A DNA stretch of 64,000 nucleotides from Mycobacterium sp. NS-7484. GTDB lineage: Bacteria; Actinomycetota; Actinomycetes; Mycobacteriales; Mycobacteriaceae. Position 1 is the stretch's first letter. Every line of letters begins with the position of its first letter. Shown here one piece after another: positions 1-13,200 of this stretch. The position numbers were made by a program, and so were the translations under genes. The notes under the pieces were generated by a model. It was not told the DNA's origin. It did not search any database and was given only the letters and a program-made list of their open reading frames with translations. The stretch lies in NCBI RefSeq assembly GCF_001953975.1, contig NZ_MBEJ01000126.1:33221-97220 (forward strand). The letters are read 5' to 3'.

Positions 1-2939
1 GCCAAGGTGACCTGCACAAGGGGGTGATGAGTCAGGCTGCGGGTGGGGTTTATCCGGTCCACCACCACCTCGAACGGCACATCCTGGTGTTCGTAGGCGG
101 CCAGGGCCTGCCCACGGACCTGGGCCAGCAGATCGGCGACGGTGGGATCTCCGTCGAGATCCACCCGTAGTACCAGCGTGTTGACGAAGAACCCGACCAG
201 CCCGTCGAGTGCTGGATCACCCCGCCCGGCGATCGGAAACCCCACTGCCACATCAGTACTGGAACTGAGCGTACCCAGCAGCATCGCCAATGCGGTCTGC
301 ACGACCATGAAACTGGTGGCGTCGTGTTCCCGTGCCACCCGAGCGATCTGTCGCTGAACCTCGGCCGGCCATTGCACCTCTACGGTAGCGCCGCGGAAAT
401 CGGCCACCGGCGGATAGGGCCGATCCGTCGGCAGCTCCAATCGCTCGGGCAGCCCCGCCAGCGCGGCCTGCCAGTATGCGGTCTGCCGAGAGATGCGACT
501 GTCGCCGTCATCCAGATCACCGAGGAAGTTGCGTTGCCACAACGCATAATCCACGTACTGGACAGGCAGCGGCGCCCACTCCGGCGGGTGGCCCGCGCAT
601 CGGCTGACGTACGCCGTCCGCAGATCCGTCACCAACGGCGTCACCGACCACCCGTCGGCGGCGATGTGGTGCACCACGACGACCAGGACATGACTTTCCT
701 CGGCGACGCGGAACAACGTGACCCGCAAAGGAATCTCGGCAGCCAAGTCGAAAGTGCGGGCCTGGGCCGCGTCGATCGCCGCCGCCAGTTGCGCCGCCGA
801 CCAGTCACGCCCGTCGATGACCTGCCAGCCGAAGTCGGCCTGCTCGGCCGGCATCACCACTTGCTGCGGTACTCCCTCGACCGCCGCGAACAGGGTGCGC
901 AGGGTTTCCTGCCGCCCGACGACGTCGGCGAACGCCCGGCCCAGAGCCGCGGCATCCAGCCGCCCGTCGATACGCAGTGCCGCCGCCATGTTGTAAATGG
1001 CCGAGGGGCCCTGCAATTGGTCGAGGAACCACAGGCGCTGCTGCGCGTAGGACAACGGCAGCACGGCGGGGCGGTCGGCCGCGACCAACGGTTCGCGCCC
1101 GCCTGAGCCGGTGCCGACGCGAGTTGCCAACTGTGCCACCGTGGGCGACTCGAACACCGCCCGCACTGCGACATCGGCATTCAGGCTGGTGTTGATCGAG
1201 TTGACCACCCGGGTTGCCGACAGCGAATCACCGCCGAGGTCGAAGAACGAGTCGTCGACACCGACGCGGGTGAGTCCGAGTATCTCGGCGTAGATGCCGA
1301 CCAGGATTTCCTCGACCGCAGTGCTCGGCGCCCGGTAGGAATCTGCATCGACGTATTCCGGCGCAGGCAAAGCGCGTTTGTCCAGCTTCCCGTTGACGGT
1401 CAACGGGAGCGCGTCGAGTACCACCACCGTCGCCGGCACCATGTAGGACGGCAACCGCTCGGCCAACGCGGCACGTATCGCCCCGCAATCGACTGCCGTC
1501 GGGGCGGTTTCGGTGACATAGCCGACCAGACGCTTGTCTCCGAGGTTGTCCTCACGGGCGATCACCGCCGCTTGGTCGACACCCGGTAGACCGGCCAGCG
1601 CCGATTGAACCTCACCGAGTTCGATGCGATAGCCGCGGATCTTGACCTGTTCATCGGCCCGGCCCAGGTATTCCAACTGGCCGTCGACGCCCCACCGCAC
1701 CAGGTCGCCCGTGCGGTACATCCGCGCCCCCGGCCCACCGAACGGGCAGGCCACGAAACGGGCGGCGGTCAGCCCGCTGCGGTGCACATAACCGACTCCC
1801 ACACCACGGCCGGCGACGTACAACTCCCCGACCACGCCCACCGGCACCGGGGAAAACCATTGATCGAGTACGAACAACGCCGCACCGGGCACCGGGCCCC
1901 CGATGGGGACGACTCTGGTCGCCCCGTCCTCTGTCCCGTCCAGTGGAGCACTGATCGTGGCATACACCGTCGTCTCGGTCGGTCCATAGGCGTTGATCGT
2001 CAACCGATCACCCGACCACCGGTCGACCAACTCCGGCGGACACGCCTCGCCTGCCACCACCAGCGCAACCGATTCCAAACCCTCCGGTGCGATCATCCCG
2101 GCGGCCGAGGGCGTCTGACTCAACACCGTGACGTGCTCGGTCACCAGCAAGTCGTGCAGGTCGTGGGGCGATCGCGCCACATGCTCGGGCACCACGACCA
2201 GACGGCCCCCGTGCAACAGGGCACCGAAGATGTCCCACACCGAGACGTCGAACACCAGCGAGTGCCACTGCGTCCAGACATGGTCCGGGCCGGCCAAGAC
2301 CGGATCCACCGACTCGATCAACTGAGTGACGTTCTGATGAGTGATCGCCACCCCTTTCGGGACACCGGTGGTGCCCGAGGTGTAGATGACATAGGCGAGG
2401 TCGTCGGCAGCTGCTCCAGGCAGTCCGCTGACCGGATAACTGTCGATCCGGGAATCGTCGACGTCGATGACCACCAACTCGATGCTGTCCAGCCGCGAGG
2501 CCAGCTCAGCGGAAGTCAACGCAACGATCGGCGCGGCGTCGTCGATCATGAACGTCATCCGTGCATCGGGCAGACCTGGGTCGATGGGCAGATAGGCTGC
2601 CCCAGATTTCAGCACGGCCAAGATCGACACGATCGCCTGCAGAGAGTGTTCCAGTAACAGCGCGACGAATTCACCGGGGCCGACACCCAGTCCGATCAAC
2701 GAGTGCGCCAACTGGTTCGATGCCTCATCGAGTTCCCGGTAGGTCATCGTTCGGCCGTCACAGGTGACTGCAGCTGCCTCCGGCGCGCGAGTCACCTGCT
2801 CAGCGAACAGAGCCGGAATCGACGCGGGAGCCACCGGTGCGGTCAGCACCGCACGGTTGCCCATCTCGAACAGCCCGGCATGCTCGTCCTCGTCGAGGAA
2901 ATCCAGCGACGACAGCCGCCGACTCAGATCAGCGGTCAT
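1..2939 (-). CDS. NRPS, second subunit of the lipopeptide synthetase (partial, runs off left edge)
   Basis: The reading frame begins with ATG at 2937-2939, overlapping the TGA stop of the upstream NRPS (ATGA), and stays open to base 1. It begins in the C-A linker, not with a condensation or docking domain. Order seen: adenylation domain A6 (TSGTTG core near 2360-2385, YGPTE near 1975-1990, NGKLDKRALP near 1370-1400), carrier T6 (FFDLGGDSL, Ser near 1226), then condensation domain C7 (HHIAADG near 650-675), still incomplete at base 1. My aligned A6 specificity code is DVWSVAAVYK, which I cannot assign with confidence. The C domain that serves this A domain ends the upstream protein, so the two subunits share module 6. 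A Shine-Dalgarno-like GGAGGGG lies 5 bases before the ATG, so I read this as a true gene start and not a frameshift. Later modules and the release domain lie outside the window. Confidence 0.9.
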   Translation of the reverse strand, partial: MTADLSRRLSSLDFLDEDEHAGLFEMGNRAVLTAPVAPASIPALFAEQVTRAPEAAAVTCDGRTMTYRELDEASNQLAHSLIGLGVGPGEFVALLLEHSLQAIVSILAVLKSGAAYLPIDPGLPDARMTFMIDDAAPIVALTSAELASRLDSIELVVIDVDDSRIDSYPVSGLPGAAADDLAYVIYTSGTTGVPKGVAITHQNVTQLIESVDPVLAGPDHVWTQWHSLVFDVSVWDIFGALLHGGRLVVVPEHVARSPHDLHDLLVTEHVTVLSQTPSAAGMIAPEGLESVALVVAGEACPPELVDRWSGDRLTINAYGPTETTVYATISAPLDGTEDGATRVVPIGGPVPGAALFVLDQWFSPVPVGVVGELYVAGRGVGVGYVHRSGLTAARFVACPFGGPGARMYRTGDLVRWGVDGQLEYLGRADEQVKIRGYRIELGEVQSALAGLPGVDQAAVIAREDNLGDKRLVGYVTETAPTAVDCGAIRAALAERLPSYMVPATVVVLDALPLTVNGKLDKRALPAPEYVDADSYRAPSTAVEEILVGIYAEILGLTRVGVDDSFFDLGGDSLSATRVVNSINTSLNADVAVRAVFESPTVAQLATRVGTGSGGREPLVAADRPAVLPLSYAQQRLWFLDQLQGPSAIYNMAAALRIDGRLDAAALGRAFADVVGRQETLRTLFAAVEGVPQQVVMPAEQADFGWQVIDGRDWSAAQLAAAIDAAQARTFDLAAEIPLRVTLFRVAEESHVLVVVVHHIAADGWSVTPLVTDLRTAYVSRCAGHPPEWAPLPVQYVDYALWQRNFLGDLDDGDSRISRQTAYWQAALAGLPERLELPTDRPYPPVADFRGATVEVQWPAEVQRQIARVAREHDATSFMVVQTALAMLLGTLSSSTDVAVGFPIAGRGDPALDGLVGFFVNTLVLRVDLDGDPTVADLLAQVRGQALAAYEHQDVPFEVVVDRINPTRSLTHHPLVQVTL

Positions 2940-4290
2940 GACAGCCCCTCCACCTCGGCGGTCATCGCCACCAAAACCCGACGTAACCGTTCAACCAACC
3001 GCTCAACGCTTCTCGCGTCGAATACATCGCTGCGAAACTCCACCGTGCCTCCAATCCCGGCCGGTTCGCCGGTTGAGCTCCACCGTTCCCCCAGGGCGAA
3101 GGTGAGATCCGTTCGCGCTGTATGGGTTGCCGCGGTCATCGGAGTGACGCGTACGTCGCCCAGGGCCAGTCCGGCGGCGGGATCGGTGCTGTGCTGCCAG
3201 GCCAGGTTCTGCCACGACAGGATCACCTGCACCAGCGGGTGGTGGGTCAAGGACCGGGCCGGCCGGAGTCGATCGACGAGCACCTCGAACGGCACGTCCT
3301 GATGCTCCAAGGCGGCCAGACCGCGTTGCCGTACCTGGTCGAGCAACTCGGCAACGGTGGGGTCACCGCCCAGGTCGACCCGAAGGACCAGGGTGTTGAC
3401 GAAGAAGCCGACCAGGTCGTCCAGTGCCGGGTCGGTACGCCCGGCGACGGTGATCCCCACCGCCACATCCGAAGTGGCGCCGAGCTTCGACAGCAGTAGC
3501 GCCAGCGCAGCCTGGACCACCATGAAGCTGGTGGCATTGTGCTGCCGCGCCACCGCGGTGACCCTTTGCTGCAAGTCGGCCGGCCAGTCCACCGCCACAC
3601 TGGCGCCGCGGTAGTCGGCCACGGCCGGGTAGGGCCGATCTGTGGGTAGCTGCAGCCGCTCGGGCAGGCCGGCCAGTGCTTCTCGCCAGTAATTCAACTG
3701 TGCAGCGATGCGGCTGCCACCGTCGGTGAGCTCGCCGAGATGCTCGCGCTGCCACAAGGCGTAATCGGCGTACTGCACCGGCAGCGGAGTCCAGGCCGGC
3801 TCCCGACCCTCACAACGACGGGCGTAGGCCGCGCCCAGATCAGCCACCAGTGGAGTGACCGACCAACCGTCGGCAGCGATATGGTGCACCACGGCCGCGA
3901 GCACATGTTCGTTCTCGGCGACCTCGAAAAGGGTGGCCTGTAAAGGTATTTCGTCGGCCAGTCGGAAGGGGTGGCGCGCCACCGCGCCGATCTCCTCTGT
4001 CAACCGGTCATCTGACCATCGGGAGGCGTCGACGACCCGCCAACGCAGCTGGGCATCCTCGGGTGCCACGACCGTCTGCTGCGGTATCCCATCCGAAACC
4101 GTGAACAGTGTGCGCAGGCTCTCATGTCGGCCGACGACATCCGTCAGCGCTTGACCGAGCGCCCCCACGTCCAGATCGCCGCTCAGCCGCAGCGCGACGG
4201 CCATGTTGTAGACCGGCGACGGCCCCTGCAGCTGATCGAAGAACCACAACCGTTGCTGCGCATAGGACAACGGGATGAAGTCGGGGCGGG
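1180..4290 (-). other. NRPS module 6, split over two proteins: C || A-T
   Basis: C6 (HHIAADGWS near 3861-3888) is the last domain of the giant protein. A6 (code DVWSVAAVYK) and T6 (Ser near 1226) begin the next protein. The gene break lies at 2936-2939, in the C-A linker. Confidence 0.8.
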
Positions 4291-7200
4291 TAACCGCCCG
4301 AAGGGCAGGACGGGCTCCGTCGCACTGATGTCGCTCCAGGTACTCCGCGAGGCTTGCGGCGGTCGGCGCGTCGAACAGGTACCGCACCGGCACCTCGCGG
4401 CCCACCGCCGACTGCAGCCGTGCACTGACCCGAGTCGCGGTCAACGAATCTCCGCCCAAGGCGAAGAAGTCGTCATCGAGACCGACCTGCTCAAGACCGA
4501 GCACGTCGGCGAATGCCTGGGTGATCGCCTTTTCGATCGGTGTCTGTGGCGCCCGGAAGGCGGTAGCGGCAAACACCGGTTCGGGCAACGCTTTACGGTC
4601 GATCTTTCCCGAGGTGGTGAGCGGGAACTCCTCCAGCACCATGATCTGACTCGGCACCATGTACTCGGGGAGCCGTTCTGCCAACCACTGGCGTACCACG
4701 CTGACCTTGCTGTTGGCATCGGGATCGTTGGCGTAAGAGCTTCGCTGCCGGCTACCGGGACGCGGCACATAGAGATCTGTGAGTACCCCTGCGGCCGCCG
4801 CGCCTTCCTCTGAAATGAAGACCGCATCGACGGTGCCCGGCTGAGCGCCCCAGGTCACCGCGACCCGATATCCCGCGGCCTCGCCCAATCGGTAAATCTG
4901 CTCGGGCGTGACCGGGTCAGCCGGGGCGGTCACCTCGGTCAGCGGGAGGCCAGCGGCCAAAGCCTGTTCAGCCATCACGTCGGCAATCACGCCGTCCCGC
5001 GGAATCGCGATGACGCGCACCATGTTCGGGCGTTGCGACGTCAACTCGACATGCAGCCCACTCAACCCCGCGCAGTCGCTCCACACCCACGCTGGGGCGG
5101 TCGCCGGCGAGCACATCTGCACCGGCGCCTTGTGGATGACGACGTCGTAGCGGTAGTGGGTCAGCTCATTCGCGGATTCACCGCGTTTGACCTGGATGTC
5201 CAAACCGGCCACGACCGAGTTCTCTGCCGCCCAGGTGGTGAAGAACTCTGGCGCCAAGAGCAATTCCGGATCACCGAGCAGTGCTCGCTGGACCCGCTGG
5301 CGGATATCGTCAGGGTCTTCGCTCGCGTTCCGGGCCAGTGCCACCCCGGTCTGGAAAGCACCTTGCAGACTGTGGTTGCGTACGTCGCCGAGGAACAGCC
5401 GGCCGCCGGGTGCCAAGAGTTCGACAGCTTTGCCGATGACCTCGGACAGATATGCGGCATTGGGGAAGTACTGAACGACCGAGTTGAGGACGATGGTATC
5501 GAAGTGATTCGCGCGCAGACCATCGGTCACGTGGGCCGGCTGGGCCAGTAGTTGCACGTGGTTCCGCCACGGAACCTGCATGCGCTCAAGCGAATCCGCC
5601 AAGGATTCCATTGCCACGGCCGACATGTCGGTGCCTACATACTGTTCACAGTGTGGCGCCACCTGCGACAGGATCAGACCTGAGCCCGCGCCGATCTCCA
5701 GCACGCGCCGCGGCCGCAGTGCCAGAATTCGATCCACGGTGGCCGAACGCCACTCCCGCATCTGCGCGAGCGGGATCGCCGCGCCGGTGTAGCTGCTGTT
5801 CCATCCTCGGAAATCGCTGCCGAACTCCGGAGTCTCGGCCTGCGCGTCGTACAGTTCGTCGTACATCTGCTGCCACTGATCGACGACTTCGGCATCGTGA
5901 TCGGCCGTGCTGGACTGTTCCAGGGCGACATAGGCGACCAGATGATCAGCGGAGTCTCGGTGACACACCGCCGCAGCGGCCCGGCTCACCTGCGGACAGG
6001 CCAGCAGAGTGTTCTCGATCTCCCCCAACTCCAGCCGCTGCCCACGCAATTTGACCTGCGCATCAGCCCGACCGAGGTACTGCAGCTCCCCGCCCGGGGT
6101 CCACCGCACCAGGTCTCCTGTCCGGTACATCCGGTCGCCCGGATTGCCGAAGGGGTTGGCAACGAACCGATCCGCAGTGAGGTCCGATCGTCCGGCGTAA
6201 CCCCGAGCCAACGGCATCCCGGCCAGGTACAGCTCGCCCACCACGCCGACCGGCACCGGCTGCAGCCGAGAATCGAGCACCAGCGCACACACCCCGGGAA
6301 TCGGGGCACCGATGCCGACCGGTTGTCCCGCCGTCAACGGCGACGTACAGGTCGACCAGATGGTGGCTTCGGTGGGGCCATAGGCGTTGTACATGGACCG
6401 CCCCGGCGCCCAGGCGGCCACCAACTCCGGCGGGCAGGCCTCCCCGGCTGTGAGTAGGGTGTCCAGTCGCTCGGCCAACTGAGCGCGATCCAGAGTCGCC
6501 AGCACGGTCGGCGTGATCACTCCCGCATCGACCCGTTGGTCGTGCACGAGCGCCGTCAATGCCTCCCCGGCGTAGGAGTCCGGCGCTGCGATAACCGAAG
6601 CCGCTTGGCAGCCGACCGCCCAGATCATCTCGAAGACCGAGGCGTCGAAAGTCGGTGCAGCCACCATCAGCACCCGGGAAGGCCAGCCGGCATCGAACAG
6701 ATTGCGTTGCGCGGCAGCCACACCCACCAATCCGGCGTGGCTGACTGCCACACCTTTGGGGGTACCGGTGGAACCTGACGTGAAGATGACATACGCAGCG
6801 TCGTCAGTGCTCAACGGTGCCGACCGGTCAGCGTCGGTGACCGGATCGGCCGACCAGTTCGATACGTCCAACTGATCGACGCATAGCACCGAACGGTCGC
6901 CGGCGCCGGCTACGGTGTCAGAGCCGTAGGTCAGCACGCAGGCCGCTTCGACGGTGTCCAAGACGGTCGCGACCCGGTCGGCCGGATGGGCACGGTCCAC
7001 GGGCACGTACACACCACCGGCCTTGAGCACCGCCCACCAGGCCACCACCAACTCGGCAGACCGACCGATCGCCACCCCCACCGCGCGCTCGGGCCCGACT
7101 CCGGTTCCGATCAGCAACCGGGCCAACCGATTGGACCACTCGTCCAGTTCGCGATACGACAGCTGCCGTGACCCATCGATGACGGCCACCGCGTCGGGCG

Positions 7201-10200
7201 CGGCGGCCACCGCATCTTTGAGCAACTGATCGGCCGGCGCCACCGGCGCATCGACTCCAGAGCCAGACCAGCTGTGCAGCACCAGTTCTCGTTCATCCTG
7301 TCCGAGCAGGCCGACCTCGCCCACCACGACCGATGGATCGGTCACCACCGCCGTGACCACCCGGTCGAACCAGCCCACCAGCCGCTCGATGCTGGACCGC
7401 TCGAACAGATCCGTGGCATAGGTCAGCACTCCGGCAGCCATCGGCCCGCCGTCGCCAGGCACTTCGCGAATATCGAAATCCAGATCGAACTTGGCGGTCC
7501 GGGTGAGCACTGAGACCGGCTCGATGTCTGCGCCGTCGAGGGACACCTCCGGTAACACGTTGTTCTGGAACACCAACGCCACCTGGAACAACGGATGATG
7601 TGACGTCGAACGCGCTGGATTGAGCTGCTCCACCAACAGCTCGAACGGCACATCTTGATTGGCGTAGGCATCCAGCGCCTTCTGCTGTACCCGATCCAAT
7701 ACTTCGGTGAATCGCAAGCCGGGATTCACCTCTACGCGCAGCACCCAGGTGTTGACGAAGAACCCGACCAGATCGTTCAGTGCGGCATCCATTCGACCGG
7801 CGATGGCGGTACCCAACGCCACATCGTCACCGACGCCGGCCCGGTTCAGTACCACGGCGGCGAGCGCCTGCAGCATCATCGACGCTGTGGCGTGGTGTTC
7901 GGTCGCCACAGCCTTGAGCCCGGCCCACTGCTTCGCGCCGATGCGCAACTCCACGCCCTCACCGCGATAGCTCGGCACCGGCGGGCGCGGCCGATCCGTC
8001 GGCAGCGACACCACCTCCGGCAGGTCCGCCAGCTCGCGCCGCCAGTACGCCAGCTGCCCGGCGATCCGGCTGCCCTCGTCGGCCAGGTCGCCGAGATGCT
8101 CACGCTGCCACAGCGTGTAGTCGGCATACTGCACCGGCAGCGGCCTCCAATCCGGAGTCCGGCCGCCGTGGCGAGCCCCATAGGCCGCCGCCACATCGCG
8201 CACCATCGGTGCCATCGACCAACCGTCAAAAGCGATGTGGTGGAAGATGATCCCGAGTACATACCGGTCGGAATCGACCTTCCAGAGCCTGGCGCGAATC
8301 GGAGGCTCGGCGGACAGGTCGAACCGATATCCCGCCAGTGCCACCAACTCGGCGGTTACTTCATCCTCTTCCTCGACGGCCGACAGCGACACCATCGTCG
8401 GACCGCCCCGACGCCACATCCCAACCTGCGCGGGCAGCACCTGTTGTGATGGCACCCCGTCGACGTCGATGAACACCGTGCGCAGGGATTCGTGGCGGGC
8501 GATCACGTCGTCCAGCGCCGCGCCCAGTGCCTCGACGTCCAACGCACCGTTGATCCGGAACGCGATCGGCATGTTGTACGTGGCTGCGCCGTCTTCGAAT
8601 CGGTTGAGGAACCAGAGTCGTTGCTGGGCATACGACAACGGGATGACGGCGGGGCGCGGTTGCGGGATCAACGGGTCCCGCCCGCCTGCGCCGGCGTCGA
8701 CGCGGGGCGCCAGTCCGGCGACAGTTGGAGCATCGAACAGGGTCCGCACGGCCAGCTCGGTGTTCAAGGCGGTGTTCACCGCGGCGATCAGCCGCATCGC
8801 CGACAATGAATCGCCGCCGAGATCGAAGAATGAATCGTCGACGCCGACTCGATCCAAGCCGAGCACCTCGGCGAAGATGCCGGCCAGAACCTCTTCCCGG
8901 GGCGTGTCCGGAGCCCGGTACCGAGCCGTGTCGGTGTAATCCGGTGCCGGTAGGGCCCGCTTGTCGAGCTTGCCGTTGACCGTGAGCGGCAAGCCCTCGA
9001 TCACGACCACAGCCGCAGGCACCATGTACGCGGGCAATCGCGTGCCGAGTTCGGCTCGAATCCCAGCGGGATCGACGGTCCCCGGAAGCATTTCGGTCAC
9101 ATAGCCGACCAGACGCTTGTCACCAGGGCGATCCTCTCGCGCGATCACCGCGGCCTGGTCGATTCCCTCGATACCGGCCAGAGCCGCCTCGATCTCGCCG
9201 AGTTCGATGCGATAGCCGCGGATCTTGACCTGCTCATCGGCGCGCCCGCCGTACCGCAACTGGCCATCGGCGCCCCACGACACCAGATCTCCGGTGCGAT
9301 ACATCCGCGCCCCAGGGCCACCGAACGGGCAGGCCACAAAACGCGAGGCGGTCAATCCGGTCCGACGCACATAACCCACCCCGACCCCACGGCCGGCCAC
9401 ATACAACTCTCCGACCACCCCCGGCGGCACCGGACGCAGGAACCGGTCCAACACAAACAACGCCGCGCCCGGAACGGGTAAACCGATCGGCACCACCCCA
9501 CTGCCAGGCTCCAACGGAGCACTGACCGTGGCGTACACCGTGGTCTCCGTGGGACCGTAACCGTTGATCATCACCCGACCCGGCGCCCACCTATCCACTA
9601 CCTGCGCCGGACACGCCTCGGCAGCCACCATCAGCGCTGCCACCGACTCCAGCGCCACCGGCGACAGCATCCCCACCGCCGAGGGGGTCTGACTCAACAC
9701 CGTGACGCCCTCGTCGACCAGCAGCGCCTGCAACTCCTGCGCCGACCGAGTGGTGTGCTCGGGAACCACCACCAGGCGGCCGCCATGCAGCAGCGCTCCC
9801 CAGATCTCCCAGACCGAATAATCGAACGCCAGTGAGGAACACGCCGCCCACACTTGCTTTGGCACCAACGCCACACCGACATCCATGCCATCGAACAGCC
9901 GCGTCACGTTCTGGTGGGTCACCGCGACGCCCTTGGGCAGCCCGGTGGTCCCCGAGGTGTAAATGATGTGGGCGATATCGTCAGCAGCCGGCACCGGCAA
10001 CGCCGTCGCCGGTCCGTCCCCGAGACGGGCATCGTCAACCTCGACCACCGGTACACCCCAACGCGCCACCCGCCCGGCCAGAGCGCCGGTGCTCAGCACC
10101 GCCACCGGTGCAGCGTCGGTCAACATGAACTCGACGCGCGCATCCGGATGAGCCGGATCGATCGGCAGATAAGCCGCACCGGTTTTCAACACCGCGAGGA

Positions 10201-13200
10201 TCGACACGATCGCCTGCGCCGAGCGTTGCAGCATCAGCGCCACACACTGCCCGGGACCAGAACCCATACCGATCAGATGGTGCGCCAACCGATTCGACGC
10301 CACATCCAGCTCGCGGTACGACCACGACCGGCCCTCGAACCGCACCGCCACCGCCTCCGGCGACTGATCCACCTGGATGGCGAACAACCCCGGAATCGAC
10401 GCCTCCACCGTCGGTGCGGTCAACGCCTGCCGATGACCAAGGACATCCAGACGCGCCACCTCGGCCGCATCGAGTACATCAACCGACGACAACAACCGCG
10501 ACGGATCCCCCGTCATCGCCACCAGCACCCGCCGCAACCGCTCGACCAACACCTCGATGCTGGACGCATCGAACACATCGGTGCGGAACTCCACCAACCC
10601 GGTGATACCGTCGGCGGTCCCGGATTCCGTATGGCGCTCGGACAACGCGAACACCAGATCCATTCGAGCAGTGCGCGTTTCGGCCGGAAGCAGCGTGGCG
10701 CGGGCCTCACCCAGCGTCATTGCCGAGGCCGGGTCGCCGCCGAAGTTCTGCCAGGACAGCATCACCTGGACCAGCGGATGATGGGTCAGGCTGCGGGTCG
10801 GGTTGAGCCGCTCGACCAACACCTCGAATGGGACGTCCTGGTGTTCCAGGGCGGCCAGACCACGCTGGCGCACCTGGTTCAGGATGTCGGCGACAGTGGG
10901 ATCACCGCCCAGATCGACCCTGAGTACCAGCGTGTTGACGAAGAAGCCCACCAGCTCGTCGAGAGCCGGATCATTGCGGCCGGCTGTCGCGATACCCACC
11001 GGAACGTCGCTGCTGCCGCTGAGTGCCGACATCAGCACCGCCAGGGCGGCCTGCACCACCATGAAGCTGGTCACGTTGTGTTCCCGAGCCACCCGGGCGA
11101 TCTGCTGTTGCACATCGGCGGGCCAATCGATGGCCACACTCGAGCCCCGGTAATCCGCGACCGGGGGATACGGACGATCCGTTGGCAGCGCCAGGGTCTC
11201 GGGCAGATCAGCGAGGGCGTCCTGCCAGTAGGCCACCTGGGTCCCGATCACGCTCTCCGGGTCGGTATCCGATCCAAGCCACTCTTGCTGCCACAGCGCG
11301 TAGTCCGCATACTGCACCGACAATGGAGCCCAGTCCGGCCCTCGGCCCGCACACCGGTTGACGTAGGCCTTCTCCAGATCGGTCACGAACGGGTTGATCG
11401 ACCAGCCGTCAGCAGCGATGTGGTGCACCACCGAGATCAGCACGTGCTCCCCGTCGGCAACCTGGAACAGGGTGACGCGCAGAGGAATCTCGGTGGTCAG
11501 GTCGAAGCAGTGCCGTGCCGCGGCACCGGCCGCCTCATCGAGTCGGTCCGACGACCACCCGGTGGCGTCCACGAATTGCCAACCCGGGTCCGCCTGTCCG
11601 GCCGGCACGATCACTTGCCGGGGGACCCCGTCGACCACCTTGAAGACGGTGCGCAGGCTCTCATGACGGCCCACCACGTCGCGCAGTGACAGGCTGAGGG
11701 CATCGGCGTTCACCGGTCCGGTGAGTCGCAACGCCACGGACATGTTGTAGATCGGAGAGGGGCCCTGCAACTGTTCGAGGAACCACAGCCGCTGTTGGGC
11801 GTACGACAGCGGGAGGACCGGCGGCCGCTGCTGTGGGATCAACCGCGCCCGGCCGCCTGAACCGGCATCGATGTGCGGCGCCAACTGCGAGACGGTGGGC
11901 GCATCGAACAACGTGCGCACCGAGAGGTCCGCATCAAGGGAGCTGTTGATCTCGGCGATCACCCGCATCGCCGACAGCGAATCGCCACCAAGGTCGAAGA
12001 ACGAGTCGTCGACTCCGACCCGGTTCAGACCGAGGACTTCGGCATAGATCCCGGCCACGACTTCTTCGATCACGGTGCTCGGGCCTCGATAGCCCCCGCC
12101 GGCGTACTCGGGCTCGGGCAGGGCGCGCTTGTCGAGTTTTCCGTTGACCGTCAACGGCAGTGCTTCCAGCACCACCACCGCTGAGGGCACCATGTAGGCC
12201 GGCAACCGCTCGGCGAGCGCACTGCGGGCCGACACCGGGTCCGCGCTTCCGGTGACGTAACCGACAAGCCGCTTGTCTCCGGATCGGTCCTCGCGCGCGA
12301 CCACCACGGCTTGCTGGACCCCTTCGAGTCCGGCGAGCAGCGATTGGACTTCGCCGAGTTCGATGCGATAGCCGCGGATCTTGACCTGTTCGTCGGCGCG
12401 GCCGGCATACCGCAACTGACCATCACTGCCCCACGACACCAGGTCTCCGGTGCGATACATCCGAGCGCCGGGAGCCCCGTACGGGCAGGGCACGAAACGC
12501 GATCCGGTCAAGCCCGGCCGTCGCACATAGCCGACTCCGACACCTCGGCCGGCGACGTACAACTCGCCCACCACTCCGGCCGGCACCTCCCGCAGCCACG
12601 GGTCAAGGACGAACAACGCCGCACCCGGCACCGGGCGACCGATCGGCACGATGGTCGGGCCGCCTGTCGTCGCCCTCTGCAACGGAGCGCTGATCGTGGC
12701 ATATACCGTGGTCTCCGTAGGACCGTAGCCATTGATCATCACGCGGCCGGGCGCCCAACGATCGACCACCTCGGGCGGGCAGGGTTCCGCGGCGACCATC
12801 AAGCCGGTCACCGATTCCAGACCGGCCAGTCGCAACATCCCTACCGCAGAAGGGGTTTGGCTCAACACGCTCACCTGGTGGTCGACCAGCAGCGCGTGCA
12901 GCTCGGCAGGTGACCGCGTCACCTCATCAGGCACCACTACGAGATGGCCGCCGTGGAGCAGCGCTCCCCACATCTCCCACACCGAGTAATCGAAAGCCAG
13001 GGACGCACACTGCGCCCACACCTGCTCCGGGCCCATGGCCACACCGACGTCCAGGCCGTCGAAGAGACGCGTCACGTTCTGGTGGGTGACCGCCACTCCC
13101 TTGGGAACTCCCGTCGTCCCCGAGGTGTAGATGATATGGGCGATATCGTCAGCAGCGGGCATCGGCAACGGGTCGGCGGACTGCTGCCCGATCTGTGGAT

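Noticed and set aside
2930..2945. Frameshift or sequencing error breaking one NRPS gene in two
   Set aside because: The two frames overlap by ATGA, a ribosome binding site precedes the second start, and the linker start is duplicated rather than disrupted.
9854..11689. 611-codon plus-strand open frame
   Set aside because: It lies fully antisense to intact NRPS modules 3-4, is rich in Arg/His/Gln and has no domain; a GC-rich shadow frame.
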